Below, one piece after another: positions 1 through 11,629 of a DNA stretch of 64,000 bases. Each line of letters starts with the position of its first letter. Within the stretch, counting starts at the first letter, position 1. The notes below the pieces were generated by a model. That model was not told the origin of the DNA and did not search any database. It saw only the letters and a program-made list of their open reading frames with translations. Source of the stretch: Protopterus annectens (lineage: Eukaryota; Chordata; Ceratodontiformes; Protopteridae); assembly GCF_019279795.1 (NCBI RefSeq), contig NC_056738.1, positions 400,872,683 to 400,936,682 of the forward strand, given 5' to 3'. Position numbers and translations under genes: made by a program.

Positions 1-105
1 GTATAGTTGAGGTAAACAACACGACCATTAAGGAATTTCCGAGAAAACAGCAATAGTTGCTCTACAGCTTTTGGAAAGAGTGAATCTAGAGATAACACAG
101 ATGTT

Positions 106-262
106 ATGTTGTCCTATCTCGCCTTCATTTTGTCTGGATGGGTTCGGAGCCACTCCTCTGCTCCGATTCGGCTGAATACAGTAGCTTGAAGTCTCTGACT
201 TGGCTCTTGGCAGGATAGTTATCCCATCATGCAGTGGTATAATTCTCCAGGTCTCATTTGCC
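106..262. repeat. Left inverted terminal repeat of DIRS copy 1
   Basis: The reverse complement of this segment matches about 6320-6470 closely, for example the shared string reading CCGAACCCATCCAG on the right copy. The match runs through a GC-rich block with gccaagtcagagacttc in the right copy. It marks the left end of the element. Confidence 0.8.
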
Positions 263-817
263 ACTTTACAAGTTCGGATGTTCTATCCTTGGCCGTGGCT
301 AAGTTCTTCTAAAACTTACATTTTTTCTATATAGTAAGCCTTAATATTGCTTATTAGTTGTTTAGGTTGTTGTTATCCTGTAGTTAACTGTAAGCTGCAG
401 TTACGCGTGCTATTTAATCTTACTACTGTGTGGTTGCTTATTAGCGGTAGTTAGTCGAAAAGCCCTTTATATCCTTCCCGTCAGTATTTGTAGTGATGTA
501 GGTAGTAGTTCCTGTAGAATAGTTAGTTAGTGTGTACTTCCCTTTCTGCGTAGATTAGCTTGTTTTAGTTAAAGAGCTAATTACCTGTCCTGTGTCTCTA
601 TTGTTGTTGCTCTACTAGGTCCATTTGAGTTAGAGGGCCTAGTGCCCATTTAACTTAGAGGGCAGAGCTGTTTCCTTTGTTCCCTTTTGCTTAATAGACG
701 TGCTGTCTATTATAGTGTCTATCTCAAATTTAAATAGTGTGTGTGTAACTTTTTCTTATAGAGGTGTGATTAAGGTTTTATTTTTTGTTGATATGCTATT
801 GTTGTTTCCTTCTTAAA

Positions 818-2590
818 ATGTCAAAGCAAAGTAGAGAGAAGGAACCCAAGCTTTCAGGGTTTAAAAAGTGCCAGAAATGTTCTCAGAAGATGTCCATCAC
901 CGATGGGCATAATATCTGTGTTTATTGTTTGGGGACCATTCACCTCCAGGAGACTTCCACGTTCTGTCATTCCTTCAGCTTCCATGTTTTACAGGAAAGA
1001 AAGAACAAAGTGATTCTCAAAGGGCTTCTGAAACCTTCCATTGATGAAGCTCTACAGAGCTCTTCTTCTTCAAATAGGGCCCCTTCTTCAAAACGTGGCA
1101 AGACTACAAAATGACCATCTCTTGCTTCTTCGTCTTATTCAGAGCCATCTCAAAAATTGGTAAGACTTTGGATCCATCGGCTTCTTTGTCTCCTCAGTCC
1201 TCAGAACTGAGAGAGATCATAGATTTGGGCAAATCTAATCCTTTGGCTCCATGGCTTTCGGAGCCGAAAGGGACTGTTTTTCTGAGCCGTTGCACTAAAC
1301 TGTTACCGGTCACCCTTACCTTGAGTTCTCCCATATTGGAGAGATCTCTCACCAACCCTCTCCACCAGGTCCTCTAGGATCTTATCGGATGATGACATAT
1401 ACAGGGTAGTGCGAAGACTTTTGAGGTCGCCTGCATTGGCTAAATTGTTTTCGGCTCCGACCCAACCGGTTTCAGATCATCCAAGACTATTACATGCGTG
1501 ACGAATCCTCCTCCAAGCCAAGTTGGATCTTCGGAGCCAGAATACCAGGTACCGCTTGCTGTAGATTCTTCAGTTCCGAGACCCCCTTCAGGAGATTTCC
1601 GAAATGGTTCCTGCTCCGACATTCTCAGTGCTGTCTGGGGTGTCTTAAGAGCCGACATTCTCTGGTCGGCTCCGGGGGGGGATCGGATCCGAGTTTCTTC
1701 AGTTCTGAGTTTACCTCTGAGTGTTGGCTCAGCTGAGCTTGGCTGCTCCATCAGCCTCGGAGCTGATCTCCGTGGTGCTGGGGATTCCCTCTGTTTCCTG
1801 TGAACTGGAGGTGTTCTTGGAGCCTGGGGGATCTGCCTTCAAGCTGATGAGGAGTGTGCTGTCCCAACCTACAGCTCTACACAAGGATAGTGGTATTCTT
1901 CCCCTCACGGCACCAGCTTCTGACTCGGCACCACCCCATTAACAGGACAGCAGAGATTCAGAGCCTCAGGGAGTCCCATTGGGCGAACCCCACTCTTCCG
2001 AGTCCTCCCCAAAATATCCTTTTGAGGAGGCTCCTCAAAAGAGAACATGCAAGAGGAAGCATATAGACTCCCCTGACGAGTCCGTCACCTCTGACACTGA
2101 CCTCAAGGAGTCAGAAGGGTCCCCATGGTCGTCCTCTGAAGATATCTCCTGTACAGATATCCTAGAGATCCTGAAACTGAGAGGCAGCTGGAAAACCATC
2201 AACCCTTCTGATGAGGAGTCAGTGTACCTGAAGGCTTTTGGATCTCAATCTTCAGCCTCCTGGGTGTCTCTGCCTTTCGACGAGCTGTTGGAGTTGGCTA
2301 GTGGAAAGGTGTGGGAGTCACCAGACACTATGGAACCAGTCCCTTGGAGGCCAAATAAGTTCTTGTTGGCCCCTTCGGAAAAGGAATTTTTGACGAAAGG
2401 TGTTCCTGTAGATGCTATGGTGGTGTCAGCAGCCACCAAGAAGGAACTTTCTGAAACATCCTCATCTATCCTTCCACTGAACAAGGACTCCCACACAATG
2501 GATAGATACGGGAAGCGTGTTTTTTCATCAGTGACTTTTACCCTTAGATCACTGAGCTACCTTACACACTTTGAGACTACAAAGAGATAA
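818..2590 (+). pseudogene. Gag-like region of DIRS copy 1
   Basis: The first part encodes a compact Cys/His cluster of the form FKKCxxC followed by HNICVYCLGxxH, the pattern at the start of many vertebrate DIRS Gag proteins. The second part (from about 1980) is rich in Ser, Glu and Pro and ends with a segment beginning WVSLPFDELLELA. That segment has a close relative in DIRS copy 2 near 33690. It is a fossil with a few breaks, and no cellular role is proposed. Confidence 0.65.
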
Positions 2591-3182
2591 TCCTGAAGGA
2601 GTTAGAAGGTGCTCTCCAGGGTTCATTGGCTGCGGGGGTGTCAGAAAAGGTCACCTCTCAGCGATCGATCTTAAATTCCATCGTTACCTCCTCCATGAGA
2701 CTTGATATCCTATGCAGTGGATGGAGTGAGTAGGGCAGCTGGTTCAGAGTTTCCCTTAGGAGGCACTCCTGGATGCACTTGTGCAACTTTGCATAGCCTT
2801 TCAAGTCTACCTTTACTAGTGCCCCTTTTGATGGTTCCTCACTTTTTGGACCAAACGTCAAGGACACACTCACCAGATGCGAGCAAGAAGGGAAAACTCT
2901 CTCTGCCGTTGGAGTACGTTATTCCATACCTTCAAGACCTTACCCTAAAGGTCAGAAGAGTGGAAAATGTGGTTTAAAAGATCCCAGGGAGTTTTTCAAG
3001 CTGCATGAGGTGAACCCTTCCCCAGGGGCAGAGGAGGAGGCAATAATGGTAGACTCTGTCCTAGAGGCAGGGGGGGTCCACAAAACCAGGGTGACAGTGA
3101 TTCCTTTCGCAGCCAATCCTACCAGCGCTCCTGAAAGGAGGCCCGTCTACTCTACTCTGGAGGCAGTTGGGGGCGTTTATCT

Positions 3183-4673
3183 TTGTACTCAGAAGTCTGG
3201 CAAGACATCACAAGAAACAAGTGGGTACAAAGTATAATATCCAGAGGCTATTCCATTCCTTTTTGCCATCCTGTCCCACAGATCAGAACAATCCCACATG
3301 TTCCACCCATTCAAAGGGAACAAGCAACTGCAGAAATTCAAAAGTTGCTACACAAAAGAGTCATCCATAAAGTCCCCGCAGACCAAATAGGATTCCAAAC
3401 TTACTCAGTATTCTTTTTAGTGCCAAAAAGAACAGGGGACTGGAGACCCATATTGGATCTCAGCAAAATTAAACGAATCCATGAAGAAGTTCAAGTTCCA
3501 AATGGTGATACTGCAGTCAATTCTTCTCATTTTAGGGAAAGACGACTGGATGTGCTCAGTAGACTTCCAAGATGCATCCTACCACATAAAAATAGACAAG
3601 AGCATCAAGGAGTCACTTATGCTTCTGGCTGGGAGCCAGTCATTATCAGTTTTGAGCTCCGCCCTTTGGTCTCACTACAGCACCCAGAGTGTTAAAAAAA
3701 TGCATGGCAGTAGTCACGGCTCACTTGAGACGTCTGAGATTCCAAGTGTTTCCGTACCTAGACGACTGACTCCTAACTGCCACCACCAAGCATCTATTTC
3801 AGCAGGTGAGAAACACCACTCTTCAAACTTGTTCTCAGTTAGGGATTACAGTCAATTTACAAAAATCTGCCTTGTTGCCCTGTCAGCATATTACATTCAT
3901 AGGCACAGATCTTGACACCGTCTCCATGATGGCACGACTGCCTCCTGACAGGGTTTCTCTTCTCAGACAACAAACAGCCAACCTTCTACCTAGAAACAAA
4001 GTGTAGGGAAAGATGGTTTTGACATTCCTAGGAACCATGGCTTCTATGATCACCTTAGTTCCCCTAGCCAGAATGCATATAAGAATTCTTCAATGGCTCC
4101 TATTTGTTCAGTGGTCGTTTCAAGAACTTCCCATATCTCACCAAGTCAGAATTATGGAATCATGCAAGAGAGATTTCCTGTGGTGGCTTCAGTCTGACCA
4201 TATGACCATCGGACGACCTTTTGTGCCACAACACCCTGTAGCTACGGTGACCACAGATGCTTCCCAGATGGGGGTGGGGCATTATCTGGGAAGGACAGTC
4301 CAAGGCACATGGCAAGAACACAAGGCTCATTTGCACAACCGTGTTCTAGAGATGAGCAGTGCTTCTAGTGTTGCAAGCACTCCAGGACTCTCTTCCACTA
4401 GGACCGATTACAATCCAGTCAGACAACATGTCAGTAGTCTGGTACTTAAATAAACAAGGAGGAACAAGATCATATCCCCTTTGTCGAGAGGCGCTGAGAG
4501 TATGTCAGTGGGCAATCTCTTTCCAACATTTTCTAGTAGCAGTGCACATCCCGGGGAAGTCCAACGTGATAGCCTACAATCTCAGCAGGGCGATATTAAT
4601 GTCTCATGAGTGGTCTCTAAACCAAAACATAGTGGAGGAGAGTTTTCCGAAAATGGGGCCAGCCTTGCTGTGA
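3183..4673 (+). pseudogene. Reverse transcriptase and RNase H region of DIRS copy 1
   Basis: Conceptual translation shows YSVFFLVPKRTGDWRPILDLS and a motif A region with SVDFQDASYHI, both typical of DIRS reverse transcriptases. Downstream, TTDASQMGVGHYLG and QSDNMSVVWYLNKQGG are the RNase H signatures, followed by VHIPGKSNVIAYNLSR. Order and spacing fit a DIRS pol region. The region is broken in several places and spread over different frames. Confidence 0.8.
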
Positions 4674-4999
4674 TCTGTTTGCCACTGCCATGAATACCAA
4701 ATGCAGCAGATACTTTGTCCTAATTCCCCCTCTGGGGGGAGACACAGAGAGACGCATTTGTTCATGATTGGCCCTCGGGACTTCTGTACGCATTCCCTCC
4801 CCATACCCAAAGTAATTCAGAAAGCAAAATCCTTGGGAAGCAGGCTGATTCTCATTGCCCCTTACTGGCCTCATCAGATTTAGTTCCCATTTCTCTGGCT
4901 TCACCTACAGGAAACCGTGGGTTCTGGACCCAGTTCCAGACCTTCTGACTTATATGTCAGGAACTCTCCATCCTGCTCTTCAAACCCTCAATTTGACAG

Positions 5000-6037
5000 C
5001 ATGGCTGCCCTACTTCCAAACTTAGTCAGGCTTCAGGACTTTACACCAGCGGTAAAACACATTTTGGTATCCTCTCACAAGGCTTCTACCAGAAATGGAA
5101 GAGGTTCTCCTACTGGACACAAGCAAGAAACATTGATCCCTTTTCTGCCGCAATTGGTTCAGTTTTGGAATTTCTTGCGGAGCTTTTCCAGCAAGGCTCC
5201 ACTGCAGCTACAATAAAAGTCCAACTAGCTGCAATTTCTCATTTCCACATTGGTGAATATACTCCTAATCTGATGTAACACAAATTGTGTAAAGCATTTT
5301 TAAAAGGAACTTGTTTATTGAGGCCTCCCATAAAATAACCTCTCTCACCATGGGATTTGAATTTTCTTCTGACTCATCTAACATTACCTCCTTTCGAGCC
5401 CTCATCATCTTGTGATCTCAAATTCCTGTCTTGGAAAACTGTTCTAGTAGCCATTACATCTGCAAGAAGAGTTTCGGAGTTGCAAGCTCTATCAATCAAG
5501 CCACCATATTTGATTTTCCATAAGGACAGAGTATCTTTATGAACTAATCCATTCTTCGTGCCAAAAGTTAGTTCCCAAACCAATCTAAATCAATCTATTG
5601 AGCTCCCAGTCTTTTTCCCAATCACAGCAACAAGGCAGATTACAAACTTCACCAATTAGATGCGCATAGACAACTTAGGTTTTATCTGCATAGAACTAAA
5701 GATTTCAGGAAAACAGATCAATTGTTCATCTCCTTTTCTGAAGCTAAAAAGGGCATGCCAGTTTCAAAAGTTACACTTTCAAATTGGCTCTCAAATTGCA
5801 TTACCTTTATATACACCTCAACTAACAGGAAGGAAATTACCATTCAAAGTTAGAGGCCACTCGACCAGAGCCTTAGCAACATCCTCTGCTTACCTAGCCA
5901 GATTGTCAGTGGACAATATTTGTGCCGCTGCTACCTGGGCAAGTCCTCATACATTCATTACTCATTACAAAGTTGATTTGGCCTCCAGGGACAGGGCTTC
6001 CTTTGGTTCCACTGTGCTCAAAAGTATACTCCTGTGA
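5000..6037 (+). pseudogene. Tyrosine recombinase region of DIRS copy 1
   Basis: The region contains LKFLSWKTVLVAITSARRVS, the Arg-bearing box of DIRS recombinases, and near its end HSTRALATSSAYLARL with CAAATWASPHTFITHY, the HxxR box and the segment carrying the nucleophile Tyr. This recombinase replaces the integrase of LTR elements and sets DIRS apart from them. Homologous pieces occur at 11750-12050 and 43537-43950. Fossil, broken. Confidence 0.8.
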
Positions 6038-6074
6038 GCCACCCAGGGAAATGGTGCTAGTGATGCTGTCCCTT

Positions 6075-6510
6075 CCAGTAAGAATGAGGGCGAGATAGGA
6101 CAACATAATATAAAGAAGTTATGTACTCACCATAACTTTCCATGTTTGTTGTCCATCTCACCCTTCATTCTTACGACCCTCCCACCTTCCCCCAACCAAG
6201 GACTCCTAGAGGACCTAGATGAGAAATTTCTCTTCTTTAGTAAACGAGCTCCTTTGAATTTCCTTGTTATTTCTATTCTTGATGTCGCATTATTAATTTC
6301 GGCACATTGTTATGATTGGCAGCAAACAAGATCTGGGGAATTACACCACTGGATGTTGGGATACCTATCCTGCCACGAGCCAAGTCAGAGACTTCGAGCT
6401 AGTATATTCAACCGAGTTGGAGCTGAGGATTGGCTCCGAACCCATCCAGTAAGAACGAAGGGTGAGATGGACAACAAACATGGAACGTTATGGTGAGTAC
6501 ATAACTTCTT
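6075..6510. repeat. DIRS copy 1 internal complementary region and right inverted repeat
   Basis: Bases 6113-6176 are the reverse complement of 6446-6510 with only a few differences (aagaagttatgtactcacc versus ggtgagtacataacttctt). Bases 6075-6108 also repeat the reverse complement of the left end near 106-130. Between them, about 6320-6470 is the right inverted terminal repeat. This is the usual DIRS arrangement of outer inverted repeats plus an internal region complementary to both ends. Confidence 0.75.
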
Positions 6511-6940
6511 TTTCTTTCTTACACCCTAGCAAATCCTCCAGACGCTTAGTGAGGTGAGAGGGATGATTTGGTGGTGAAGTATGATGCATGTGTTGAATTT
6601 CATTCCTTGTTAAGCTTTGTATAATGTTTAGATACTATTTTTAGTTTGCATTATTGATGTTTGTGTAATGACTTGACAGATTTATTCTTACTAACCTTCT
6701 TCATTAAATGATGAAAGTTCAAAAGTATGTAAGTCCAATATGAAATTATAATTGCTCATGAAGAAGCCACATTTGTCTGTGATACAGTATACTTCTGAAC
6801 ACGGTAAACTGAGATTACTTTCTGCTGAGTGGCTGTCAAAGATTTTTTTTTTTTATCTGAAATGGGCTTCTAGAATTGTTACTTCTGTTGCTGCAAGTTT
6901 TACCGTTGTTTATTATATATAGTGAAATTGTAAATATAAA
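6511..6940. other. Interval without recognisable gene
   Basis: AT-rich sequence between the end of DIRS copy 1 and the LINE 3' fragment. I see no coding region or repeat that I can name. Confidence 0.5.
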
Positions 6941-6944
6941 TGTC

Positions 6945-7030
6945 ATTTACTAGAGCTTTTCTCCCTGAGCCTCCACTGAAAGTGAGCCTTCCCAGTTGGA
7001 CTTTCCTGGTAAAAAAGACAAATAATAAGA
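6945..7030 (+). mobile_element. Solo 3' end of a Jockey-superfamily LINE
   Basis: The block gagcttttctccctgagcc, followed by cactgaaagtgagccttcccagttggactttcc split over the next 60 bases, matches the 3' end of the LINE at 7440-11230 and the reverse complement of 52570-52660. Only the tail is present, so it is a strongly 5'-truncated copy of the same family. Confidence 0.65.
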
Positions 7031-7430
7031 AAAAGAAGATGATGTATTTAAAAATGCTTAAATACAGTATTTGCAATAGAAACGTTGATGATTGTTAAAG
7101 TGGGGACTTTGACCTGAAAAATTTCATTTCAGGTGGCCTGTACTTATTAAGGTACATCCTTTCCAACCTTAGCTAATTAACACATCCACCATTCAAGTGT
7201 GGTGTGCGACCAGACCATTCCATTCTGGTCGAATGCCCATCTGTCATTTAATACCCCATTTTTTGGACACAGTTACATGCGCAGTTCATGTCTCATTAAG
7301 ACTTCATTACACACTCTTCCTACTCTTTCTTTAGTGAAAAAAGGTTGCTGTTGACAGGAAAGAGATTGTAAGTATATGAGTTTTTCAAAAAGTAAGAATC
7401 TTATAAAATAAGGATCTTTTATGAAGCTGT
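7031..7430. other. Interval without recognisable gene
   Basis: AT-rich sequence between two LINE pieces. It includes a short inverted motif (gaccagaccattccattctggtc, split here as gaccag...ctggtc). No coding region recognised. Confidence 0.45.
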
Positions 7431-7797
7431 TATTAACTGTGATGTACGTGATGTACATTTATACTCTCTGTAGCCACACCCCTCCCCCCTATCTCCCAAA
7501 TACTTTTTCCTTCATCACATATACTCTAACCCATCATAAGTCAACTTCTGTTATCATCCCACTCATATTCCACTCACCTTTCAAATCTTTGACACTCTTC
7601 CAACAATTCCCTCCCAGATCGTTCTCCTCCCACAACATATCATACACCTACTCTCAACTTTATATTGCACAGTACTCTCACCTTAACTTCACAACACAAT
7701 TATATCTGTCTTAACTCTGCTTACCCTACTACTCGTATCCTTTTGCTGCTCTACCACCTGTCATCAGCTCTCCATCTCCAATGTATACTCTCCCACA

Positions 7798-10700
7798 TTG
7801 ACTCATCACACTTCACAATCTTATCTGAATTCTCCTATCTGTATATCCTCACAACTATTTCATTTCACCTACTTCCACTATTTCACTTTAAAATACCCCT
7901 CCACACAGAAATCTACTCACCTACCCTACAAATATTCCCATTCTTCCAATAAAAGCATACGCATATACTTGCCCAAGCTATTTTTACTTAATCGTTGTCG
8001 AGACATGTATCCTAACCCTGGCCCTGAACAAAATTGCATAATCTCCTTCCAGTCAGCTAACCCTGCCACAGCTATCACCTCTCCACTTACTCACTCCACT
8101 TCTGACCTACTAACCCTATATATTAATCTTAGAACCATTCTTAACAAAATTCCAGAATTCCAAGCTACACTCTCACTGTACTCCCCAGACATTGCTATAA
8201 TTACTGAAACTTGGTTAAAAGACCACAGCAATATCAATGAGTTTCTGCCTCCAGGATGTAGCATCCATAGATTAGACAGAAAGATCAGACGTGGTGGTGG
8301 CCTAGCCATTCTTTACAGAAAAAAAACTTACCCTCCAGCATCTAGACATATCTGCTCCTGTGATCACTGACTCTGACATCATAGTTTCTCATCTATACAT
8401 CAACAAAAATAAATCCATTCTTATTATTGCCATATACTTAGCCCCAGTTAAAAATTGCCATAACATTTAAAAAATACTTGGCTGGGCCTCCTCTAACTTT
8501 AATCAAGAAACATTAATCTTAGGTGACTTTAATTTAGACTGAACCTCATGCACCTCTACTATTCTAACTAACTTTGTGAACCTATTTGGCTTCTCCCAAT
8601 TAATCACTACCCCCACACGAGTTGACAAGCATAATAACAAACATTCAGTACTAGACTGGATTCTTTCTAACCGCCCAGATCTCTGTACCAAAGCCAGTTG
8701 CCTCCCAGATGTGCTTAGTGACCATTCTCCCACCTACCTAATCAGGCAAAAAACTAACTCAATCAAAAGTGCAATTTGTATATAAAAAAAAAAAGTTTTC
8801 TGCTGATATCTTTAATTCCCTCCTTAAACACCACAACTGGACCCCCTTATGGCACCTTCCTCTAGATGAAGCCATTGTATACTTTAATAACTCATTTCTT
8901 GGTATCCTAAACTTACTAGCCCCTATCAGAATTATCTGTTGTAAAAGCACTCCTACTCCTTGGTTAACCAAAGAAACTAGTAACATCATGAAACAAAGAG
9001 ATAAAGCATGGCTAAGCTACAAATCCACTAAAACCCTGTCCTTGCAGTACTATCGTCAACTAAGAAATCTTGCCAAAAATATAATCCGCAATGACAAAAA
9101 ATTGTACTACACTCTAGTACAACAAAAATATAAAAATAACCCAAGGAAATTCTGGCAGGCCATCAAACTACTACTACTATCCCCTAGCCAAACCTCCACC
9201 ACCCCCCTTCAATAGCAAATAGCAACACTTTAGTAGCCATCCAATTCAGCACACATTTCATCAACTCCATCCATACCTTACTAAATATCAGTAACCACTT
9301 CCCTCTAACTATACTCACTGCTCTTGATTCCCACTCCCCCACCTTCTCATTTAAACCCATCTAGACTAATGACATAAAAAAACTCCTCCTTAAATTCAAA
9401 CCTACTACTCTTGCTGCTGATCAACTCCCAAATGATTTTCTTAAACCAGGAGCTGATTCCATTTCCTACCCAATATCCATCATTATCAATCGATCTATCA
9501 CTGAGCAATACTTACCATTACTCTGGAAAGTCTCTCATATCATTCCCCTGCACAAAGGAGAACTCTCCACAGATATAACCAACTACATACCAGTTGCTGT
9601 ACTTTCCCCTCTTAGCAAAATATTGGAAAAGTGTATTCACTCCCAATTTCTTTTACCTACTCAAAAACAACCGACTCCCCAATACACAGCACGGCTTTAG
9701 ACCAAAACATAGTACTACCACAGCTCTCTTAAGTTTCACAAATACCATCAACAGCCACAAAAACAACAATACCCTTGTTTCTTCTATATTCTTAGACATG
9801 TCTAAAGCCTTTGACACTGTTTCACACCAAATACTACTACAAGTACTTGATTCTTTACACATCTTTTTCTTCAGTACTGTCTTGGTTCCACAGCTACCTA
9901 TCTAATCGGCAGTAAGCTGTTAAATGTGCTGATGACTTATCTCCTCCTCTACCTGTTACTGCCCCACGAGGCTCAATACTTGGCCCCTTACTCTTCTCCA
10001 TCTTTACTATTAAACTTAACTCCGCTACCCCTCATGCTACCGTAGTACAATATGATGATGACTCTACAGTCATTTGTGCAGCCCCCTCCTATCCAGAACT
10101 ACAGTTCAAAACCCAACAAGCCCTCTCAGATGTAGAACTACATCTCAAAGAGAACCAACTCATACTAAACCCCAACAAAACAAAGCTTATGTTATTCACA
10201 CATAATAAATCCACTGATCCCTCTTCCTCACTATATATCCTCTCCTCCAATGGCACCAAAATAGAACCAACAGATAACGCTAAACTTCTAGAAGTCACAA
10301 TACATAGCTTATTAAGATTTGACAAACGCATTGCCTTAACAGTCAAGAAAGCACATATAAAACTTGGCTGCCTATATAGAGCCAGATCCTTCCTCAACCC
10401 TCACTCAAAAATGGCCTTTGTCAGAACATACATTCTGTCCACACTTTTTATGCATCCCCCATTTTTGCCAACCTTAGAAAATCTGACCTTTCCAAACTAG
10501 AGACTTGCTACCACAAAATTGCTCGTTTTGCTGCTAACCTCCCTCAGAGTCCACCACTGCACTGCCCTTAAAAGTCTTCATTGGCTAGAGCTGCCACATC
10601 TTCTAACACCTAATCAACTGACAATTGCTCATAACATAATTTTTCAACCAGATGCCTGTCCATCACTAATAAATCTTGCCCAACCCTACCACACATCACG

Positions 10701-10850
10701 TACACTCCGAACATCCAACAAACTACTTCTACAAACACACAAATCTTACAACTCATTTGGTGACTCTGTATTTGCTAATTACATTGCAAAAACCTGGAAC
10801 TCAATCCCACAATACATACTCACTACTCCCACCAACTTCATGTTTAAGTA
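7798..10850 (+). pseudogene. LINE ORF2 (endonuclease-reverse transcriptase) remnant
   Basis: This is the coding body of the LINE at 7440-11230. The endonuclease is best read in the 7798-8370 frame and the reverse transcriptase in the 9594-9905 and following frames. The C-terminal domain after the polymerase lies between 10189 and 10850. The expected protein nicks target DNA and copies its own RNA there. Here it is interrupted by several stops and frame changes and cannot be made as one protein. The codon bias is AC-rich, unlike the host exons. Confidence 0.75.
8002..8025 (+). other. 2A-like peptide motif in LINE ORF
   Basis: The translation here is DMYPNPGP, preceded by the hydrophobic stretch KLFLLNRCR. 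The canonical ribosome-skipping 2A motif is D-x-E-x-N-P-G-P. The NPGP core and the Asp are kept, but Tyr stands where Glu is usual. 2A-like sequences are known near the N terminus of some non-LTR elements, just before the endonuclease, which is where this one sits. Confidence 0.55.
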
Positions 10851-11230
10851 ACTGCTTAGACAACACCTCCTTAATAACTGGCTCTGCACATAGCTAAACT
10901 CCTCTTTCTCATTTCACTTCCCAATGTACTACCAGGTTGCCATATAGTAAAGGATTTGTTCCTAGTATTATGTTATATTATATGTGTATATAATTGATTG
11001 TAATGTTTTAACTATATTGATATTTTATTATCTAATGTTGCCATGTTTCATTTTATTATGAGTTTTAAATATTCATATCTACCTTGTAAATGTTTATATC
11101 TTGCTTGTATAATATATCTACTATGTATGTAACTATCTTTGGAACCTTTCTCCCCGAGCCTCTGCTGAAAATGGGCTACTAGCCCAGTTGGACTATCCCA
11201 GTAAACAAATGTAAAATAAATAATAAACTG

Positions 11231-11625
11231 TGTTCATTTTATTATAGAATTTGAATTCATTGAGTTTGATTAGGTATATATTAAATGCTTAACTGGGTAC
11301 AGCTAATGGTTGATCCCTGAAAGGGCTCTAAGTGGATGTACTTGTACCACCTGAGGTGGTCTCTCATTGGCTAAGGTCACACAAGCAGTGATTACTAACA
11401 GTGAGACATTGTAATGGGGTATAATGTTATAAATGATTCCGTGCTGATAAATGTTCAGTTGTATGATATGTTGAGTATGCAATGAGAATACAGAGAGAAA
11501 GCTTTTATATCTGTTTACTGCGTAGACATTATGTTCATAGACTGTGATAGAAATGAAAAGTGGATTGTCAGACCTGATTGCATATAGTCATATAAATTGA
11601 AAAAAATGCCTGCTCTTCGCAAACA
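11231..11625. other. Interval without recognisable gene
   Basis: Sequence between the LINE 3' end and the DIRS recombinase remnant. It contains no coding region I can name. Confidence 0.4.
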
Positions 11626-11629
11626 CTAG

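Larger units (their letters stand above)
100..6510 (+). mobile_element. DIRS retrotransposon, copy 1 (broken fossil)
   Basis: This is a DIRS-type (tyrosine-recombinase) retroelement fossil in + orientation. In order I see a short Cys/His-rich Gag-like segment (about 810-1110), further Gag-like coding (about 1980-2590), a reverse transcriptase plus RNase H block (about 3180-4670) and a C-terminal tyrosine recombinase (about 5000-6040). The ends are inverted repeats rather than direct LTRs: about 106-262 is the reverse complement of about 6320-6470. A further internal block at 6075-6176 is complementary to the extreme ends, as DIRS elements require for their circular intermediate. The element spans its expected length but is broken in several places in every coding part. 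It looks moderately old: the domains are easily read, and its inverted ends still match well. No target-site duplication is expected for this group and none is seen. Confidence 0.85.
7440..11230 (+). mobile_element. Jockey-superfamily LINE (L2/CR1-like), nearly complete but decayed
   Basis: The element reads through an apurinic-like endonuclease and a reverse transcriptase. Endonuclease marks are TLSLYSPDIAIITETWLKD (8166-8222) and GGLAILYRKK (about 8300). The reverse transcriptase shows NTQHGFRPKHSTTTALLSF and the motif A FLDMSKAFDTVSHQILL (9680-9850), a P-x-G-S-I-L-G-P-L-L-F block (about 9960-9995) and a YDDD in place of the catalytic F/YADD (about 10050). The C-terminal part has TALKSLHWLEL (10560-10600). 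Several stops and frame changes break the ORF. A 2A-like motif precedes the endonuclease at 8002-8025. The 3' tail (about 11140-11230) is shared with 6945-7030 and with the reverse-strand element at 52570-55600. Which clade of the superfamily it belongs to (L2, CR1, Crack, Rex1) I cannot settle by eye. Confidence 0.8.

Noticed and set aside
1440-1803. Overlapping frames on both strands in DIRS copy 1
   Set aside because: They lie in a GC-richer Gag-like linker and show no conserved motif on either strand.
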